Below, piece after piece: positions 52,392-62,093 of a DNA stretch of 64,000 nucleotides; position 1 is the stretch's first letter, and the number at the start of each line of letters is the position of its first letter. Position numbers and translations under genes: made by a program. The notes under the pieces are model-generated. The model did not search any database, had not been told where the DNA came from, and worked only from the letters and a program-made list of their open reading frames with translations. The DNA is taken from contig NZ_JACJSE010000015.1 of assembly GCF_014698045.1 (NCBI RefSeq), forward strand, positions 82,263-146,262, given 5' to 3'. Source of the DNA: Aulosira sp. FACHB-615 (lineage in GTDB: Bacteria; Cyanobacteriota; Cyanobacteriia; Cyanobacteriales; Nostocaceae).

Positions 52392-55151
52392 ATGTTTAAC
52401 AAATTATTACATAAGCAGCAATATTATTATCTATTGCTGTTCACATTGTTATTTATATCCCATTTAATCCCTGAAAAAGTAGAAGCTAAAACTATACCAA
52501 TTCAAGGTTTAATCAATTCTCAGCCTACAGATAACCAAACTTTCGCTAATTATAAGTCTGGGAATAACATTAGATGTAATTCTATAAATACATGCACCGC
52601 ACAAAATATAATTTCAGAACCGATTCAAGTTTTTCCGAATATTAATGATGCAAATATTCCAAACTTCTTTAATCCAATTCTCAACCCAGATTTTTATAAT
52701 AATGAACCAGACACTACCAAGCCGACTAATCTAAATGAGCCACAACAAAATTTTGTTGACAACAAAAAAAATTTACAGCTATTAATACTTAACGCTCTGA
52801 CTAACAGTGCGACGAGATATCCTTGGATAATTGACCCCAGATATAACTTAAATTTCACTACATCCACATTTAACCCTTTTAAAAATGCCAATTACATTGA
52901 TTTTTCGATTAAGTTTTCTGCAAAAGATCCCATAGTTGAGCGATTCAATTTTGCACACTTTCAGCCAGCAGAGCAATTTTACTGGGTATTACCTAATAAT
53001 CGAATTGTTGTAGAAACTCAAGGTTGGCAAAGTGGTATTTCATATCAAGGAGAAATCATAGATTTTGAACGTACCCAAATTGTGCGCTTAACGCAAAGGC
53101 TGTGGGGAATGCAAGTTGTTTCTTCCCTTCCGCCAGACTTTCAAGAACTAGTAGGAGGAACTAGCTTCAATCAATTTTCTATTCAATCAATTGCTGCTGA
53201 ATTAATCAATCCAGTCGGTATTCCTGCACCGTCTGTTCAAATTAATAGTCCACTGACAGCCAATAGTTCACAAATAAATTCGATAGTTCCTAATATTTCT
53301 AGCTTGAGTACTAATCGTCCTCCTTTAATTTTACAATCTTTCCCTACGAATAACTTACAACCATTATTAGGAGATGTTAGCCTACATAGAGGTGAAATAG
53401 TTCCTCAAAATAATTTAAAACAAGCTGGTTTTATTTGGGGAAATCCTTTAACTAGTGAATTAACAAGATTTCAAGCCCAAACTACTTCGATACCAGGAAT
53501 TAAACAAGGGAGTCGAGAACAATTTGATAACTCTGATTTGTTTGATATTTTGCTAAATCCTGATATTAGCAATCAGCAACGTAATTTATCTTACCTAAAT
53601 TCGCTATTTTGGGTGACTTTAGGTCAACAACAAACTTTACTGAGAACTAGAGATAAAACAGAAAATCAAAATTGGCAGAGATTTTATTTCAGTCGTCCCC
53701 ATAATCGGACTTTATTACAATACGATTCATTAGTCAACAAAGCAACTTACACTAATATTTATAGTAATCCTGGTGTTTCTCTGTCTTTTTCTCTTGATCA
53801 AATAGATGTAGATCAAATCCAAACTGCTAATACTTCTCTGGGAATGCTATTGGGAGGAGTTTTTGAATTTATTCATCCTCCTGAAATAGCCAACAGTTTA
53901 GAAGAAGCTAAAACGCAGTTATCTCGACAAGAAAATTTTGCACCTATTAACTCAAAAGCTACGCCAGAACAAAGAAGAAAAATTAATCAACTTCTCAACA
54001 GAACATTGTTTTTAGGTAATCGAACAAGTAGTTTAGAGCAAATTTCTGGAAGTTATACTTTTCCCGGTAAAATCACACCAACTAGTTCTAGCATTTTTCA
54101 AATTCGCGCAGGAAATTATCGTCGGGCTGTGCAGTTTATTCGTGGCGAACGTACTTGGAGAGAAGGTAAAACTTATATTTCTAAAATAGATGTTTCCAAT
54201 CGCAGTTTTGGACGTTTAAGTTCTGTAAATGTGCCAATTCCTGCAAAACAAATACCGATAAGTACCAATAATCGCTCGTCAGCTTTACAAGTAGCTTTAA
54301 TTAGTCCTAATGGTGAGAGTTTTGTTCAGAACTATAATTCATCTGATACTACAACAGTTCCAGTAAATATTCGTTCATTTGATTTGGCATTTGATAATAT
54401 TGAACTCAGCCAAAATGGACGACTGATTACCCATATACAAACGTTTAATGGTTATTTATCTTTACCTGCAATCGAAACTTTATGGGCTGGGGCTGCTGGT
54501 AATTGGAACTATAGCATTAATTCTGGGATTTGGTTGAATTTAAATTCTAGTAATGCTTTTAATATTACCAATGAACTTGGAACTTCCGAGCCAACGTTAG
54601 GTTTCTATACTAATGGCTTATTAAACTATATTGATACTCATATAGAATTAAATTCTGCTGGGCAAACTCAAGCTATTACTAGCCATATTCCTGCATTACG
54701 GTTTCATTGGAATAGTGGCAGCAATTATCAAAATCCTGCTTATATTAATTTGAGTTATTCTTGGATTCGCCAAGATAAAAATAGAAATAACTATTCATTG
54801 ACTACGGGAATGATATTTTATGATGAAACTCGTCGTCTAAGACAATCAGGATTTTTTCAAGGTGCATGGGAATTTAGTACAGGAGTAGAGTTGAAAACTA
54901 TGGTAGAAATCAGTGAAAATTTTTTCTACACTTTAGAAGGCACGCAAAAGATAAATGATAATTGGTATTTGGGTACTTATTTGCAAAACTTTAGAGATAT
55001 TAGCCGTGGTATTAGAAGCAGAGTTAATGATTTTTCTTATGGGTTATTAATTAAGCGTGATATTCCGAGTAATGGTATGTTTTGGGAATCTCGCTTAGGT
55101 ATGAGTGGAAATACATTTGAGGCGCGTTTTGAAGGGGGATTTCGGTTTTAA
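52392..55151 (+). CDS. Large exported outer-membrane-like protein
   Basis: A 919-residue protein. Residues 1-32 are a signal peptide (LLLFTLLFISHLI) with cleavage near VEA-KT. The middle holds WVLPNNRIVVETQGWQSG and LTQRLWGMQVVSSLPPDF. The C-terminal part (from about residue 700) alternates polar and aromatic residues like beta strands (INLSYSWIRQDKNRN, DNWYLGTYLQNFRD), and the protein ends FEGGFRF with a terminal Phe, the classic signal of outer-membrane barrels. I do not recognise a named family, but relatives occur in cyanobacteria. The ATG is preferred over a TTG four codons earlier. It heads a co-directional set of five genes. Confidence 0.75.
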   Translation: MFNKLLHKQQYYYLLLFTLLFISHLIPEKVEAKTIPIQGLINSQPTDNQTFANYKSGNNIRCNSINTCTAQNIISEPIQVFPNINDANIPNFFNPILNPDFYNNEPDTTKPTNLNEPQQNFVDNKKNLQLLILNALTNSATRYPWIIDPRYNLNFTTSTFNPFKNANYIDFSIKFSAKDPIVERFNFAHFQPAEQFYWVLPNNRIVVETQGWQSGISYQGEIIDFERTQIVRLTQRLWGMQVVSSLPPDFQELVGGTSFNQFSIQSIAAELINPVGIPAPSVQINSPLTANSSQINSIVPNISSLSTNRPPLILQSFPTNNLQPLLGDVSLHRGEIVPQNNLKQAGFIWGNPLTSELTRFQAQTTSIPGIKQGSREQFDNSDLFDILLNPDISNQQRNLSYLNSLFWVTLGQQQTLLRTRDKTENQNWQRFYFSRPHNRTLLQYDSLVNKATYTNIYSNPGVSLSFSLDQIDVDQIQTANTSLGMLLGGVFEFIHPPEIANSLEEAKTQLSRQENFAPINSKATPEQRRKINQLLNRTLFLGNRTSSLEQISGSYTFPGKITPTSSSIFQIRAGNYRRAVQFIRGERTWREGKTYISKIDVSNRSFGRLSSVNVPIPAKQIPISTNNRSSALQVALISPNGESFVQNYNSSDTTTVPVNIRSFDLAFDNIELSQNGRLITHIQTFNGYLSLPAIETLWAGAAGNWNYSINSGIWLNLNSSNAFNITNELGTSEPTLGFYTNGLLNYIDTHIELNSAGQTQAITSHIPALRFHWNSGSNYQNPAYINLSYSWIRQDKNRNNYSLTTGMIFYDETRRLRQSGFFQGAWEFSTGVELKTMVEISENFFYTLEGTQKINDNWYLGTYLQNFRDISRGIRSRVNDFSYGLLIKRDIPSNGMFWESRLGMSGNTFEARFEGGFRF

Positions 55152-55186
55152 GTAAAGTAGATAATTTATTTTTTAGGGCAATCTCA

Positions 55187-55888
55187 ATGCAACAAACTGC
55201 TAACATTTCAATTATTATTCCTACTCTCAACGAAGCCGATAATATTTCAGGCGCGATCGCCAGCACTCAATCTGGTAAAAATATAGAAGTGATTGTCGTC
55301 GATGGTGGCTCGTCTGATGACACAATCAAAATTGCTCAGTCTTTGGGTGCGAAAGTGATTTCCTCACCGCCTGGACGCGCAAAGCAAATGAATGCAGGTG
55401 CGGCGGTGGCTAGTGGTGATGTGTTGCTATTTCTTCATGCAGATACTCGTTTACCTGTTGGCTTTGATATTTTGATTTGCACAGCTTTACAACAACCGGG
55501 AGTAGTGGCTGGTGCATTTGATTTGCAGATTGATCACCCAGCTTTTGGGTTAAGGTTGGTGGAGTTGGGTGTAAAATTGCGATCGCGTTTTTTCCAAATG
55601 CCCTACGGTGATCAAGCAATTTTTTTAACTCCAGAAATATTCCAAAAAATTGGCAATTTTCCTGAACTCCCTATCATGGAAGACTTTGAATTAATCCGTC
55701 GGTTAAATTCTACAGGACGCATTGTAATTATCAATACGCCAGTAGTAACTTCAGCGCGGAGATGGTTGCAAAAGGGAATTGTGAAAACTACCTTACTCAA
55801 TCAAATTATTGTGCTTGCTTATTTGTTTGGCGTGTCACCAGCCCGCATTCGTAGTTGGTATCGTCGGGAAAAATTTAAGCAGAATTAA
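55187..55888 (+). CDS. TIGR04283-type family 2 glycosyltransferase
   Basis: A 233-residue GT2 enzyme. It has ISIIIPTLNEADNISGAI (residues 7-24), VIVVDGGSSDDT (nucleotide-sugar binding), ASGDVLLFLHADTRLP (DxD-like HAD), and QAIFLTPE with the IMEDFELIRRL catalytic-type block. This subgroup is annotated as arsenosugar-biosynthesis-type or simply transferase family 2, and its substrate here is unknown. It is encoded 35 bp after the outer-membrane-like gene. Confidence 0.87.
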   Translation: MQQTANISIIIPTLNEADNISGAIASTQSGKNIEVIVVDGGSSDDTIKIAQSLGAKVISSPPGRAKQMNAGAAVASGDVLLFLHADTRLPVGFDILICTALQQPGVVAGAFDLQIDHPAFGLRLVELGVKLRSRFFQMPYGDQAIFLTPEIFQKIGNFPELPIMEDFELIRRLNSTGRIVIINTPVVTSARRWLQKGIVKTTLLNQIIVLAYLFGVSPARIRSWYRREKFKQN

Positions 55889-55962
55889 GCTATTTCTTAT
55901 TTAAATGGAGTATTTTAGTTAAAAGAGAGATACCAGCACAAATAATTTAGGATGAAAAAATT

Positions 55963-56712
55963 ATGGTGACACAACCACAGCCTAAATTCCAAGGTAAGCT
56001 TAAATTTATTTTATTAGTGATACTTGTCGCCGCCTTGGTTATTACTGCTAGGTTTCTTAATTTTTCAGTATTTTTTACTAATTTAGTTACCTATGTCAAC
56101 AGCCTGGGAATTTGGGGCATTGTTGCATATATAGGTATTTATAACTTAGCGACATTATTATTTATTCCTGGTTCAGTTTTAACTTTAAAAGCTGGCTGTT
56201 TATTTGGCGTATTTTGGGGTTCTGTATATGTATTAATTGCAGCCATCATTGGGGCAGTTTTAGCCTTTATGATTGGGCGTTATTTTTCTAGAAATTGGGT
56301 ATCCAAGCAAATTGAGCAACACCCTAAATTAAAAGCCATTGATGTCGCAGTAGCCAAAGAAGGATGGAAAATTGTCTTGCTAACAAGATTATGTCCTTTA
56401 TTTCCCTTTAACTTATTAAATTACTTTTTTGGTGTCACGCAAGTTTCCCTTAAAGATTATATATTAGGTTCTTTTGGGATTCTGCCAGGGACAGTTATGT
56501 ATGTCTATATGGGGACATTAGCGGGCAATTTAGCTATGACTAATATGTCCAGTCAAACACTTACACCTGAAGCCAAAACTTATCAATTAATTATGCAGAT
56601 AATTGGCTTAATTGCAACTGTGGCTGTAACTATTTATATTACCAAAATTGCCCAAAAAGCTTTGTCGCAAAGTATGGCAGTTACAGAAACAGTTCAAGAA
56701 AAGAATCAATAA
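55963..56712 (+). CDS. TVP38/TMEM64 (DedA-like) membrane protein, copy 1
   Basis: A 249-residue polytopic protein. The SNARE-associated/DedA signature is present: FIPGSVLTLKAGCLFGVFWG (about 68-87), GAVLAFMIGRYFSRNWV and LLTRLCPLFPFNLLNYFFGV (re-entrant loop with Arg and Pro). Such proteins help move lipids or lipid-linked molecules across membranes. The next gene is a paralogue with the same motifs, so a duplication has occurred. Confidence 0.9.
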   Translation: MVTQPQPKFQGKLKFILLVILVAALVITARFLNFSVFFTNLVTYVNSLGIWGIVAYIGIYNLATLLFIPGSVLTLKAGCLFGVFWGSVYVLIAAIIGAVLAFMIGRYFSRNWVSKQIEQHPKLKAIDVAVAKEGWKIVLLTRLCPLFPFNLLNYFFGVTQVSLKDYILGSFGILPGTVMYVYMGTLAGNLAMTNMSSQTLTPEAKTYQLIMQIIGLIATVAVTIYITKIAQKALSQSMAVTETVQEKNQ

Positions 56713-56772
56713 TATTTTAGACTAATGGCAGAAGTCCAGAATTTGTAAATAAATATATTTTGATTTAATAAA

Positions 56773-57585
56773 ATGAAAAACAAATTTTTAGTAAATAATT
56801 ATCATTGGCCGAGCTTGGTTAAAGCTTACCAATTACTTATATTAGCTGTAATGACTGTGGCGATCGCCATTTTATTTCATCCAGAATCAGCCATTGCCCA
56901 AACAGCAGTACAAAGTAATACATTGAATCCCCAAACCCTGTTACGTGATGCTTTACAATGGATTGATAGTCAAGGAACAGTAGGTGCGATCGCGTTTATT
57001 GGATTGTATATTATTGCCACTGTGGCTTTCTTACCTGGGTCAATTCTTACCTTGGGCGCAGGCGTTGTGTTTGGTGTTGTTTGGGGTTCTTTATATGTAT
57101 TTATTGGTGCAACTTTAGGGGCGACAGCAGCATTTTTAGTAGGACGTTATTTAGCGAGAAATTGGGTTGCAAATAAAATTTCCAATCATCAAAACTTTAG
57201 CGCCATTGACCGCGCCGTTAGTCGAGAAGGATTAAAAATTGTTTTATTAACTCGACTTTCGCCTATATTTCCCTTCAACTTATTAAACTATGCCTTTGGT
57301 GTTACAGGAGTTTCCCTAAAAGATTATTTTATTGGTTCAATCGGGATGATTCCTGGCACAATTATGTATGTTTATATTGGTTCCTTAGCCGGGAATTTGG
57401 CATTAATTGGTACTGAAGGTCAACCGAGTAATTCTACCGTACAATGGGCAATTCGGGTCATCGGTTTTATTGCCACAGTTGCAGTTACTGTTTATGTTAC
57501 TCGCATTGCCCGGAAAGCTTTAGCAGAAGAAGTAAAAATAAACGATGAAGCACCTAGCCCCGACGAATGGAATTCGCGGCTATAA
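56773..57585 (+). CDS. TVP38/TMEM64 (DedA-like) membrane protein, copy 2
   Basis: A 270-residue paralogue of the preceding protein with an extra N-terminal hydrophobic segment ending AIAQ. It carries FLPGSILTLGAGVVFGVVWG, LVGRYLARNWV and LLTRLSPIFPFNLLNYAFGV. The last nine residues (SPDEWNSRL) and the stop codon come from the 35-bp dispersed repeat also found at 6005-6039, so repeat insertion has rewritten the C-terminus. It lies upstream of the mercuric-reductase-like gene. Confidence 0.9.
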   Translation: MKNKFLVNNYHWPSLVKAYQLLILAVMTVAIAILFHPESAIAQTAVQSNTLNPQTLLRDALQWIDSQGTVGAIAFIGLYIIATVAFLPGSILTLGAGVVFGVVWGSLYVFIGATLGATAAFLVGRYLARNWVANKISNHQNFSAIDRAVSREGLKIVLLTRLSPIFPFNLLNYAFGVTGVSLKDYFIGSIGMIPGTIMYVYIGSLAGNLALIGTEGQPSNSTVQWAIRVIGFIATVAVTVYVTRIARKALAEEVKINDEAPSPDEWNSRL

Positions 57586-57609
57586 AAACGTAGACGCGCA
57601 AGCGGCTTC
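57556..57609. repeat. Dispersed repeat forming the end of a TVP38 gene
   Basis: Positions 57556-57590 equal 6005-6039 exactly. The overlapping 57589-57609 equals the reverse complement of 6294-6314. Both words lie close together here and within 310 bp of each other at the first site, so one composite repeat family is probable. Confidence 0.85.
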
Positions 57610-57700
57610 GTTTGGTGCAAGATGTAGAATATACAAATTTATTCATATTGATTTGGTATTACATTTCACACTTCATACTTCATACTTCACACTTCAAACT

Positions 57701-59251
57701 ATGTCTAATTCAGAATTATCAAGAGTTATCGTCCGTCCAGTAGATGAATACAATCAAAAATTAGTTTCTTATGTACATCCGCCAGATTGGGTAAATCCAC
57801 AGCCTGCCGATTGTTATGATTTAGTAGTTATTGGTGCAGGAACAGCCGGCTTAGTTGTTGCTGCGGGTGCAGCAGGTTTAGATTTAGGTTTAAAAGTCGC
57901 ATTAATTGAAAAGCATCTCATGGGGGGAGATTGCTTGAATGTGGGTTGTGTACCATCAAAATCTATTATTCGTTCTGCGCGGGTAATTGGTGAAATTTGG
58001 CACGCCAAAAATTTAGGAATTAATATTCCTAAACAACATGTAGAAGTTGATTTTTCCGCAGTCATGGAACGGATGCGCCGTATCAGGTCGGGAATTAGTC
58101 ATCATGACTCCGCAGCACGTTTTAAAAATTTAGGTGTTGATGTTTTCTTGGGGAATGGTTGTTTTACTAGCAACAATACTGTAGAAGTCGGTGGCAAAAT
58201 TTTGCAATTTAAAAAAGCGGTAATTGCGACTGGTGCTAGGGCTGTAAAACCGTCAATACCCGGAATTGAAAATGTTGGTTATTTAACTAATGAAACAGTT
58301 TTTTCTTTGATTCAGCGTCCAGATAAATTAGCTGTGATTGGAGGCGGGCCAATTGGTTGTGAATTAGCCCAAACTTTTCAGCGTTTGGGTTGTGAAGTGA
58401 CATTGTTACATCGCGGTTCCCATCTGTTAAATAAAGAAGATGCAGATGCAGCCGAAATTGTTCAAAATGTGTTAATTCAAGAAGGCATTCGTGTAGTATT
58501 AAATTGCCAATTAGAAGAAGTGGTTGCTGTTACTGAAGGTAAGCGACTTTACTTTTCTAGTAACGGTTATCGAGATTCCGTCACCGTAAATGAAATCTTA
58601 GTAGGTGCGGGACGTGCGCCCAATGTGGAAGGTTTAAACTTAGAAGCTGTGGGAGTAAAATACGACACTCATCACGGTATACAAGTCAATGATTATCTAC
58701 AAACAACCAACCCAAAAATTTATGCGGCTGGCGATATTTGTATGAATTGGAAATTTACCCATGCGGCGGATGCAGCAGCCAGAATTGTGATTAAAAATAC
58801 GCTGTTTTCTCCCTTTGGGTTAGGGCGTTCTAAACTCAGTAGTTTAATTATGCCTTGGGTAACATACACATCCCCAGAAATTGCCCATGTGGGAATGTAT
58901 GAACATGAAGCAAAAAAACAAGGTATTGAGGTAGCAACAATTAAAATTCCTTTTACTAGTGTAGACCGTGCGATCGCAGATGGTGAAGAAGCTGGATTTC
59001 TCAAAATTCTCCACAAAAAAGGTTCTGATCAAATTCTCGGTGCTACCATTGTTGCCAGCCATGCAGGTGAGATGATTTCGGAAGTTACCACCGCAATTGT
59101 GAATAAAATTGGTTTGAGTAAATTAAGCAGCGTTATTCATCCCTACCCCACCCAAGCCGAAGCCATTAAAAAAGCCGCCGATGCTTACCGTCGCACTCTC
59201 TTGACTGCAAATACCAAACGCATTCTCGGATTTTTGACTAAATTTTCATGA
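57701..59251 (+). CDS. FAD-dependent disulfide oxidoreductase, mercuric-reductase-like
   Basis: A 516-residue flavoprotein. FAD-binding VIGAGTAGLVVAAGAAG, redox-active CLNVGCVPSK (a CxxxxC pair), the second dinucleotide site VIGGGPIGCELAQTFQRLG, and YAAGDICMNW for FAD are all present, with a dimer domain at the end. The C-terminal Cys pair of true mercuric reductase and its N-terminal metal domain are absent, so the substrate may differ. Start MSNSELSR is chosen; an upstream in-frame extension would be repeat-derived. It ends the co-directional set with the TVP38 genes. Confidence 0.88.
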   Translation: MSNSELSRVIVRPVDEYNQKLVSYVHPPDWVNPQPADCYDLVVIGAGTAGLVVAAGAAGLDLGLKVALIEKHLMGGDCLNVGCVPSKSIIRSARVIGEIWHAKNLGINIPKQHVEVDFSAVMERMRRIRSGISHHDSAARFKNLGVDVFLGNGCFTSNNTVEVGGKILQFKKAVIATGARAVKPSIPGIENVGYLTNETVFSLIQRPDKLAVIGGGPIGCELAQTFQRLGCEVTLLHRGSHLLNKEDADAAEIVQNVLIQEGIRVVLNCQLEEVVAVTEGKRLYFSSNGYRDSVTVNEILVGAGRAPNVEGLNLEAVGVKYDTHHGIQVNDYLQTTNPKIYAAGDICMNWKFTHAADAAARIVIKNTLFSPFGLGRSKLSSLIMPWVTYTSPEIAHVGMYEHEAKKQGIEVATIKIPFTSVDRAIADGEEAGFLKILHKKGSDQILGATIVASHAGEMISEVTTAIVNKIGLSKLSSVIHPYPTQAEAIKKAADAYRRTLLTANTKRILGFLTKFS

Positions 59252-59255
59252 ATAT

Positions 59256-59299
59256 AAAAAGCGATCGCCTGTTGTGTTGGTGGTGCGATCGCCTTTAAA
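59256..59299 (+). terminator. Possible terminator built from two HIP1 sites
   Basis: GCGATCGC at 59261-59268 and 59285-59292 can pair as an 8-bp GC-rich stem, flanked by AAA and TTT. It lies just after the oxidoreductase stop. It may be a terminator, or simply two HIP1 sites close together. Confidence 0.35.
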
Positions 59300-59384
59300 A
59301 TCAATCTATAACAATCCTCAATGATGGACAAACACCTCTCCCTTGTCCTCCTTACCTCTATTGTTCACCTATCAAATAGGATGA

Positions 59385-60635
59385 TTAATTTCTACTAGTC
59401 GGACGTTGAATAATTGTTTCCACAACTCGCCGTTTAGCTTTTGGGTCAATTCCTACCAAGCGGACATACTCACCGCTATATTCAGTAAGATGGGATTCTA
59501 AAGTTGAAATCGCATCAGATTCTGCATCAATGTGAATTGTCCCACAACTTTGCCAAGCACCTGTACGAAAGCGCCGTTCATCAACATGTTCAAAAGTAAC
59601 TTTTAAACCTTGAGACAAAATTTGCCGAATTTGTTCTTGTGTTTCTAGTGATACATGCGTATTTAATGTTGATTGTTGACGAGATCCATTTGTTGACGGC
59701 TGAGGAGTTGGTGTTTCCACCACAGATGATGCTGGTTGATAATTTCTTCTACCTCGATTCAAGCGATTATATTCATCCACCAACTGCGAATTTTCCACCC
59801 GTTTTTGTTCACCCACCATAAAATGACCAGACTCAATTAAGTGAGATAAAGTAAAATCTGGCTTTTTAAATTCTGGCGGCCCTTCCACACTATTTACCAC
59901 ACGTAAAGATATGCGTTCATAACCGATTTGATGAATAAAGTTGCGGATTTGTTCATCATAAATTCGAGAACGCAACGCACTAAAAAAGTCAATTGATTGA
60001 TTAGGAAAAGTATCAACTAACTGTTCAATATCCCGGTTAGAGAGTCCATCTGGTGCAAAAATTCCGCCAACAATTCCAATTTTGTCATCACGGTCAGGTT
60101 CCCAATAAAACTTTTCCATCCGTCCGTCTCGAATTAACGGTGCATACAACGTGGAAAAATCATTACCTGTAACAATAATTGGTACACGCCGGATGGGATT
60201 TGCATCATAGCTTCCTGGTAACTGCACATCTGTGGGATTATCCGCAATATTCATCAGTGTGGCATTTACCAACTGTGTGTTTACAGTATATTGAGTTCCT
60301 TCATCAAAGCGGCCTGCACCTGCATCTAAATCGTTAATCATCAGCACGCACATTTTACCGCGCACTTTAATCAGTTCTGCTGTTTCTCGATAGCGTAGCC
60401 GAATCAACCGCGCCGGGTCTCCCGCATCGGGACTTTCTAATTCGCCGCCAGAAATGAGTGTCACTTCCACACCCATTTTTTCAAAAGCTAATTCACACTG
60501 AAAGGTTTTTCCTTCACCTTTACGTCCATGAATGCCTAAAATCAAAGGAACTCTCACACCAGGAAGATTTAAGAAGTTCTTAGTGATGTGAACAGCAATT
60601 TTATCCAAAAATCGAGGAGCAATATAATAACTCAT
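59385..60635 (-). CDS. rca: Rubisco activase with Rubisco-small-subunit-like tail
   Basis: A 416-residue AAA+ protein of the cyanobacterial Rubisco activase type. Walker A HGRKGEGKTF (about 44-53), Walker B VLMINDLDAGAGR (about 98-110) and sensor IIVTGNDFS are intact. After a Pro/Ser/Thr-rich linker (about 310-335), the last 80 residues are a Rubisco small-subunit-like (SSUL) domain with VTFEHVDERRFRTGAWQSCG. It removes inhibitory sugars from Rubisco and the tail binds Rubisco, possibly in carboxysomes. The start at ATG 60633-60635 has AGGG six bases upstream; nine more residues upstream are possible. Confidence 0.92.
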   Translation of the reverse strand: MSYYIAPRFLDKIAVHITKNFLNLPGVRVPLILGIHGRKGEGKTFQCELAFEKMGVEVTLISGGELESPDAGDPARLIRLRYRETAELIKVRGKMCVLMINDLDAGAGRFDEGTQYTVNTQLVNATLMNIADNPTDVQLPGSYDANPIRRVPIIVTGNDFSTLYAPLIRDGRMEKFYWEPDRDDKIGIVGGIFAPDGLSNRDIEQLVDTFPNQSIDFFSALRSRIYDEQIRNFIHQIGYERISLRVVNSVEGPPEFKKPDFTLSHLIESGHFMVGEQKRVENSQLVDEYNRLNRGRRNYQPASSVVETPTPQPSTNGSRQQSTLNTHVSLETQEQIRQILSQGLKVTFEHVDERRFRTGAWQSCGTIHIDAESDAISTLESHLTEYSGEYVRLVGIDPKAKRRVVETIIQRPTSRN

Positions 60636-60722
60636 GAATATCCCTGGTGAAGACTGATTCAATAATGCTAAGTTTTTTTGGTAACGAATGTTTATTAATC
60701 TTGCGGTAGAATTTCAGCATCG

Positions 60723-61103
60723 CTACCACAAACGCTTGACCGGATAAGTATCAAAAATTGTATCAGCACTTAATATAGGTAGATTTTCTACTATTGCCTG
60801 AGCAATTAACATTCTGTCAAAAGGGTCACGATGGTGTAATAGCAGTTGGGAAACAGTTAAAATATGCTCAATTTCGATATTAATTATTTGAATACCATTC
60901 ATAATGATTTGCTGATCAACAAACTCAGCAAAGCTTAAATTAAAATTTAGTTTGCCAATGCTGTGTTTGATTGCCATTTCCCAAATGCTGGCAATACTAA
61001 GAAAATTATCATTGTTTTCTATTTGCGATCGCAGACTATTACTAAGTCTTGAACTACCCAGAATAAACCAGATAAAAGTATGAGTATCTAAAAGTTGCTG
61101 CAC
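60723..61103 (-). CDS. PIN-domain toxin (VapC type)
   Basis: A 126-residue PIN protein. LLDTHTFIWFI gives the first Asp, SIWEMAIK the Glu, and HHRDPFDRMLIAQA the later Asp residues. It is a probable Mg-dependent ribonuclease. Its start overlaps the end of the antitoxin gene by one base. A second PIN pair is at 38660-39335. Confidence 0.88.
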   Translation of the reverse strand: MQQLLDTHTFIWFILGSSRLSNSLRSQIENNDNFLSIASIWEMAIKHSIGKLNFNLSFAEFVDQQIIMNGIQIINIEIEHILTVSQLLLHHRDPFDRMLIAQAIVENLPILSADTIFDTYPVKRLW

Positions 61104-61327
61104 TACATATACTCCTGAAATTCTTCTAATGGTTCGTCAAAGTCATCAGATATTGTCACTATTCCCTTAGCACTACCAAATGTGGGACGGCGTTTCACTG
61201 GCAATATAGGAATTAATTTCACAGCCTGCTGATTATCTTTTGTAATGATAATTTCTTCACCATCAAGCGCCGCGTCAATCAATTCTGATAAGTGTTGAGA
61301 TGCTTCAGCTAAATTAATTTGCTGCAT
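61103..61327 (-). CDS. Phd/YefM-type antitoxin
   Basis: A 74-residue protein. The N-terminus MQQINLAEASQHLSELIDAA and EEIIITKDNQQAVKLIP are typical of Phd/YefM DNA-binding antitoxins, and the acidic tail (DDFDEPLEEFQEYM) would hold the toxin. It precedes the PIN toxin with a one-base overlap, and is likely autoregulated. Confidence 0.87.
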   Translation of the reverse strand: MQQINLAEASQHLSELIDAALDGEEIIITKDNQQAVKLIPILPVKRRPTFGSAKGIVTISDDFDEPLEEFQEYM

Positions 61328-61412
61328 AAATACCTGTGGGGAATTGGGAGTTGGGAGTGAATTTGATTATTTTATATTCACAAATTATATAGCTTAAATT
61401 TGAATGAAAAAT

Positions 61413-62093
61413 TTAAGATTTATTAGCTAATTCTTGTACAAATAGTTGATGTTCTTGTGAGTTCAAACCTCTTTGCAGTACTGCTAACACTTGGGTCATT
61501 TCTCCAGTTAACAGCGCAGTTACATCCAACCATAAACCAGGAAAGACATAACTTTTGATAATCCCATCTATATCAGATGTTAATGATTTATATTCACCAT
61601 TCTCTAAAATAAACCAATCAAATTGATTCTCAAAAACCTGCCAAACAATATATTCTTTTACATCATTGCGTCGATATACGCGCTTTTTATCATACAAGTC
61701 ATTAGCAGCACTACTCGCAGCAACTTCGGCAATTAATTCTGGTGCGCCTTCTATATAATCATCTTCACTAATACTTGCTTGTCCACCCAGTTGTTCATCA
61801 ATCAACAGCACAACATCCGGCTGTAGTTCATTATCTAAATCTAAGCGGACTGTGGAATTATCACCCAACTCCACGCCAGGGGTAGCAACTTTGTAAGTTC
61901 CTAGCCAAATTATCAAGTTTCCGTGGGGTTTTCCATGACTTTTAAAACGTAAGGGTGAGGCCACGTATACAACTCCTTCAATTAGTTCTGCTTTTTTAGT
62001 ATGAGGCATGGCATAATAACGACGTTCAAATTCTTGGCGAGTTAGGCGATCGCCACTTTCTAAAGGTGGTATTTTAATATCTGATGCTGTCAT
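61413..62093 (-). CDS. Uma2 family (DUF820) putative endonuclease
   Basis: A 226-residue Uma2 protein. It has LTRQEFERRYYAMPHTKKAE, ELIEGVVYVASPLR, LQPDVVLLIDE (PD motif, about 114-124) and APELIAEVAASSAANDLYDKK (Glu of the PD-(D/E)XK core). This second copy is more typical of the family than that at 17636-18382. The cellular role is unsettled. It is 86 bp upstream of the antitoxin gene on the same strand. Confidence 0.85.
   Translation of the reverse strand: MTASDIKIPPLESGDRLTRQEFERRYYAMPHTKKAELIEGVVYVASPLRFKSHGKPHGNLIIWLGTYKVATPGVELGDNSTVRLDLDNELQPDVVLLIDEQLGGQASISEDDYIEGAPELIAEVAASSAANDLYDKKRVYRRNDVKEYIVWQVFENQFDWFILENGEYKSLTSDIDGIIKSYVFPGLWLDVTALLTGEMTQVLAVLQRGLNSQEHQLFVQELANKS

Noticed and set aside
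57545..57700. Long N-terminal extension of the mercuric-reductase-like protein
   Set aside because: The extension is translated from dispersed repeat and low-complexity leader DNA and overlaps the TVP38 gene. MSNSELSR at 57701 fits the family start.
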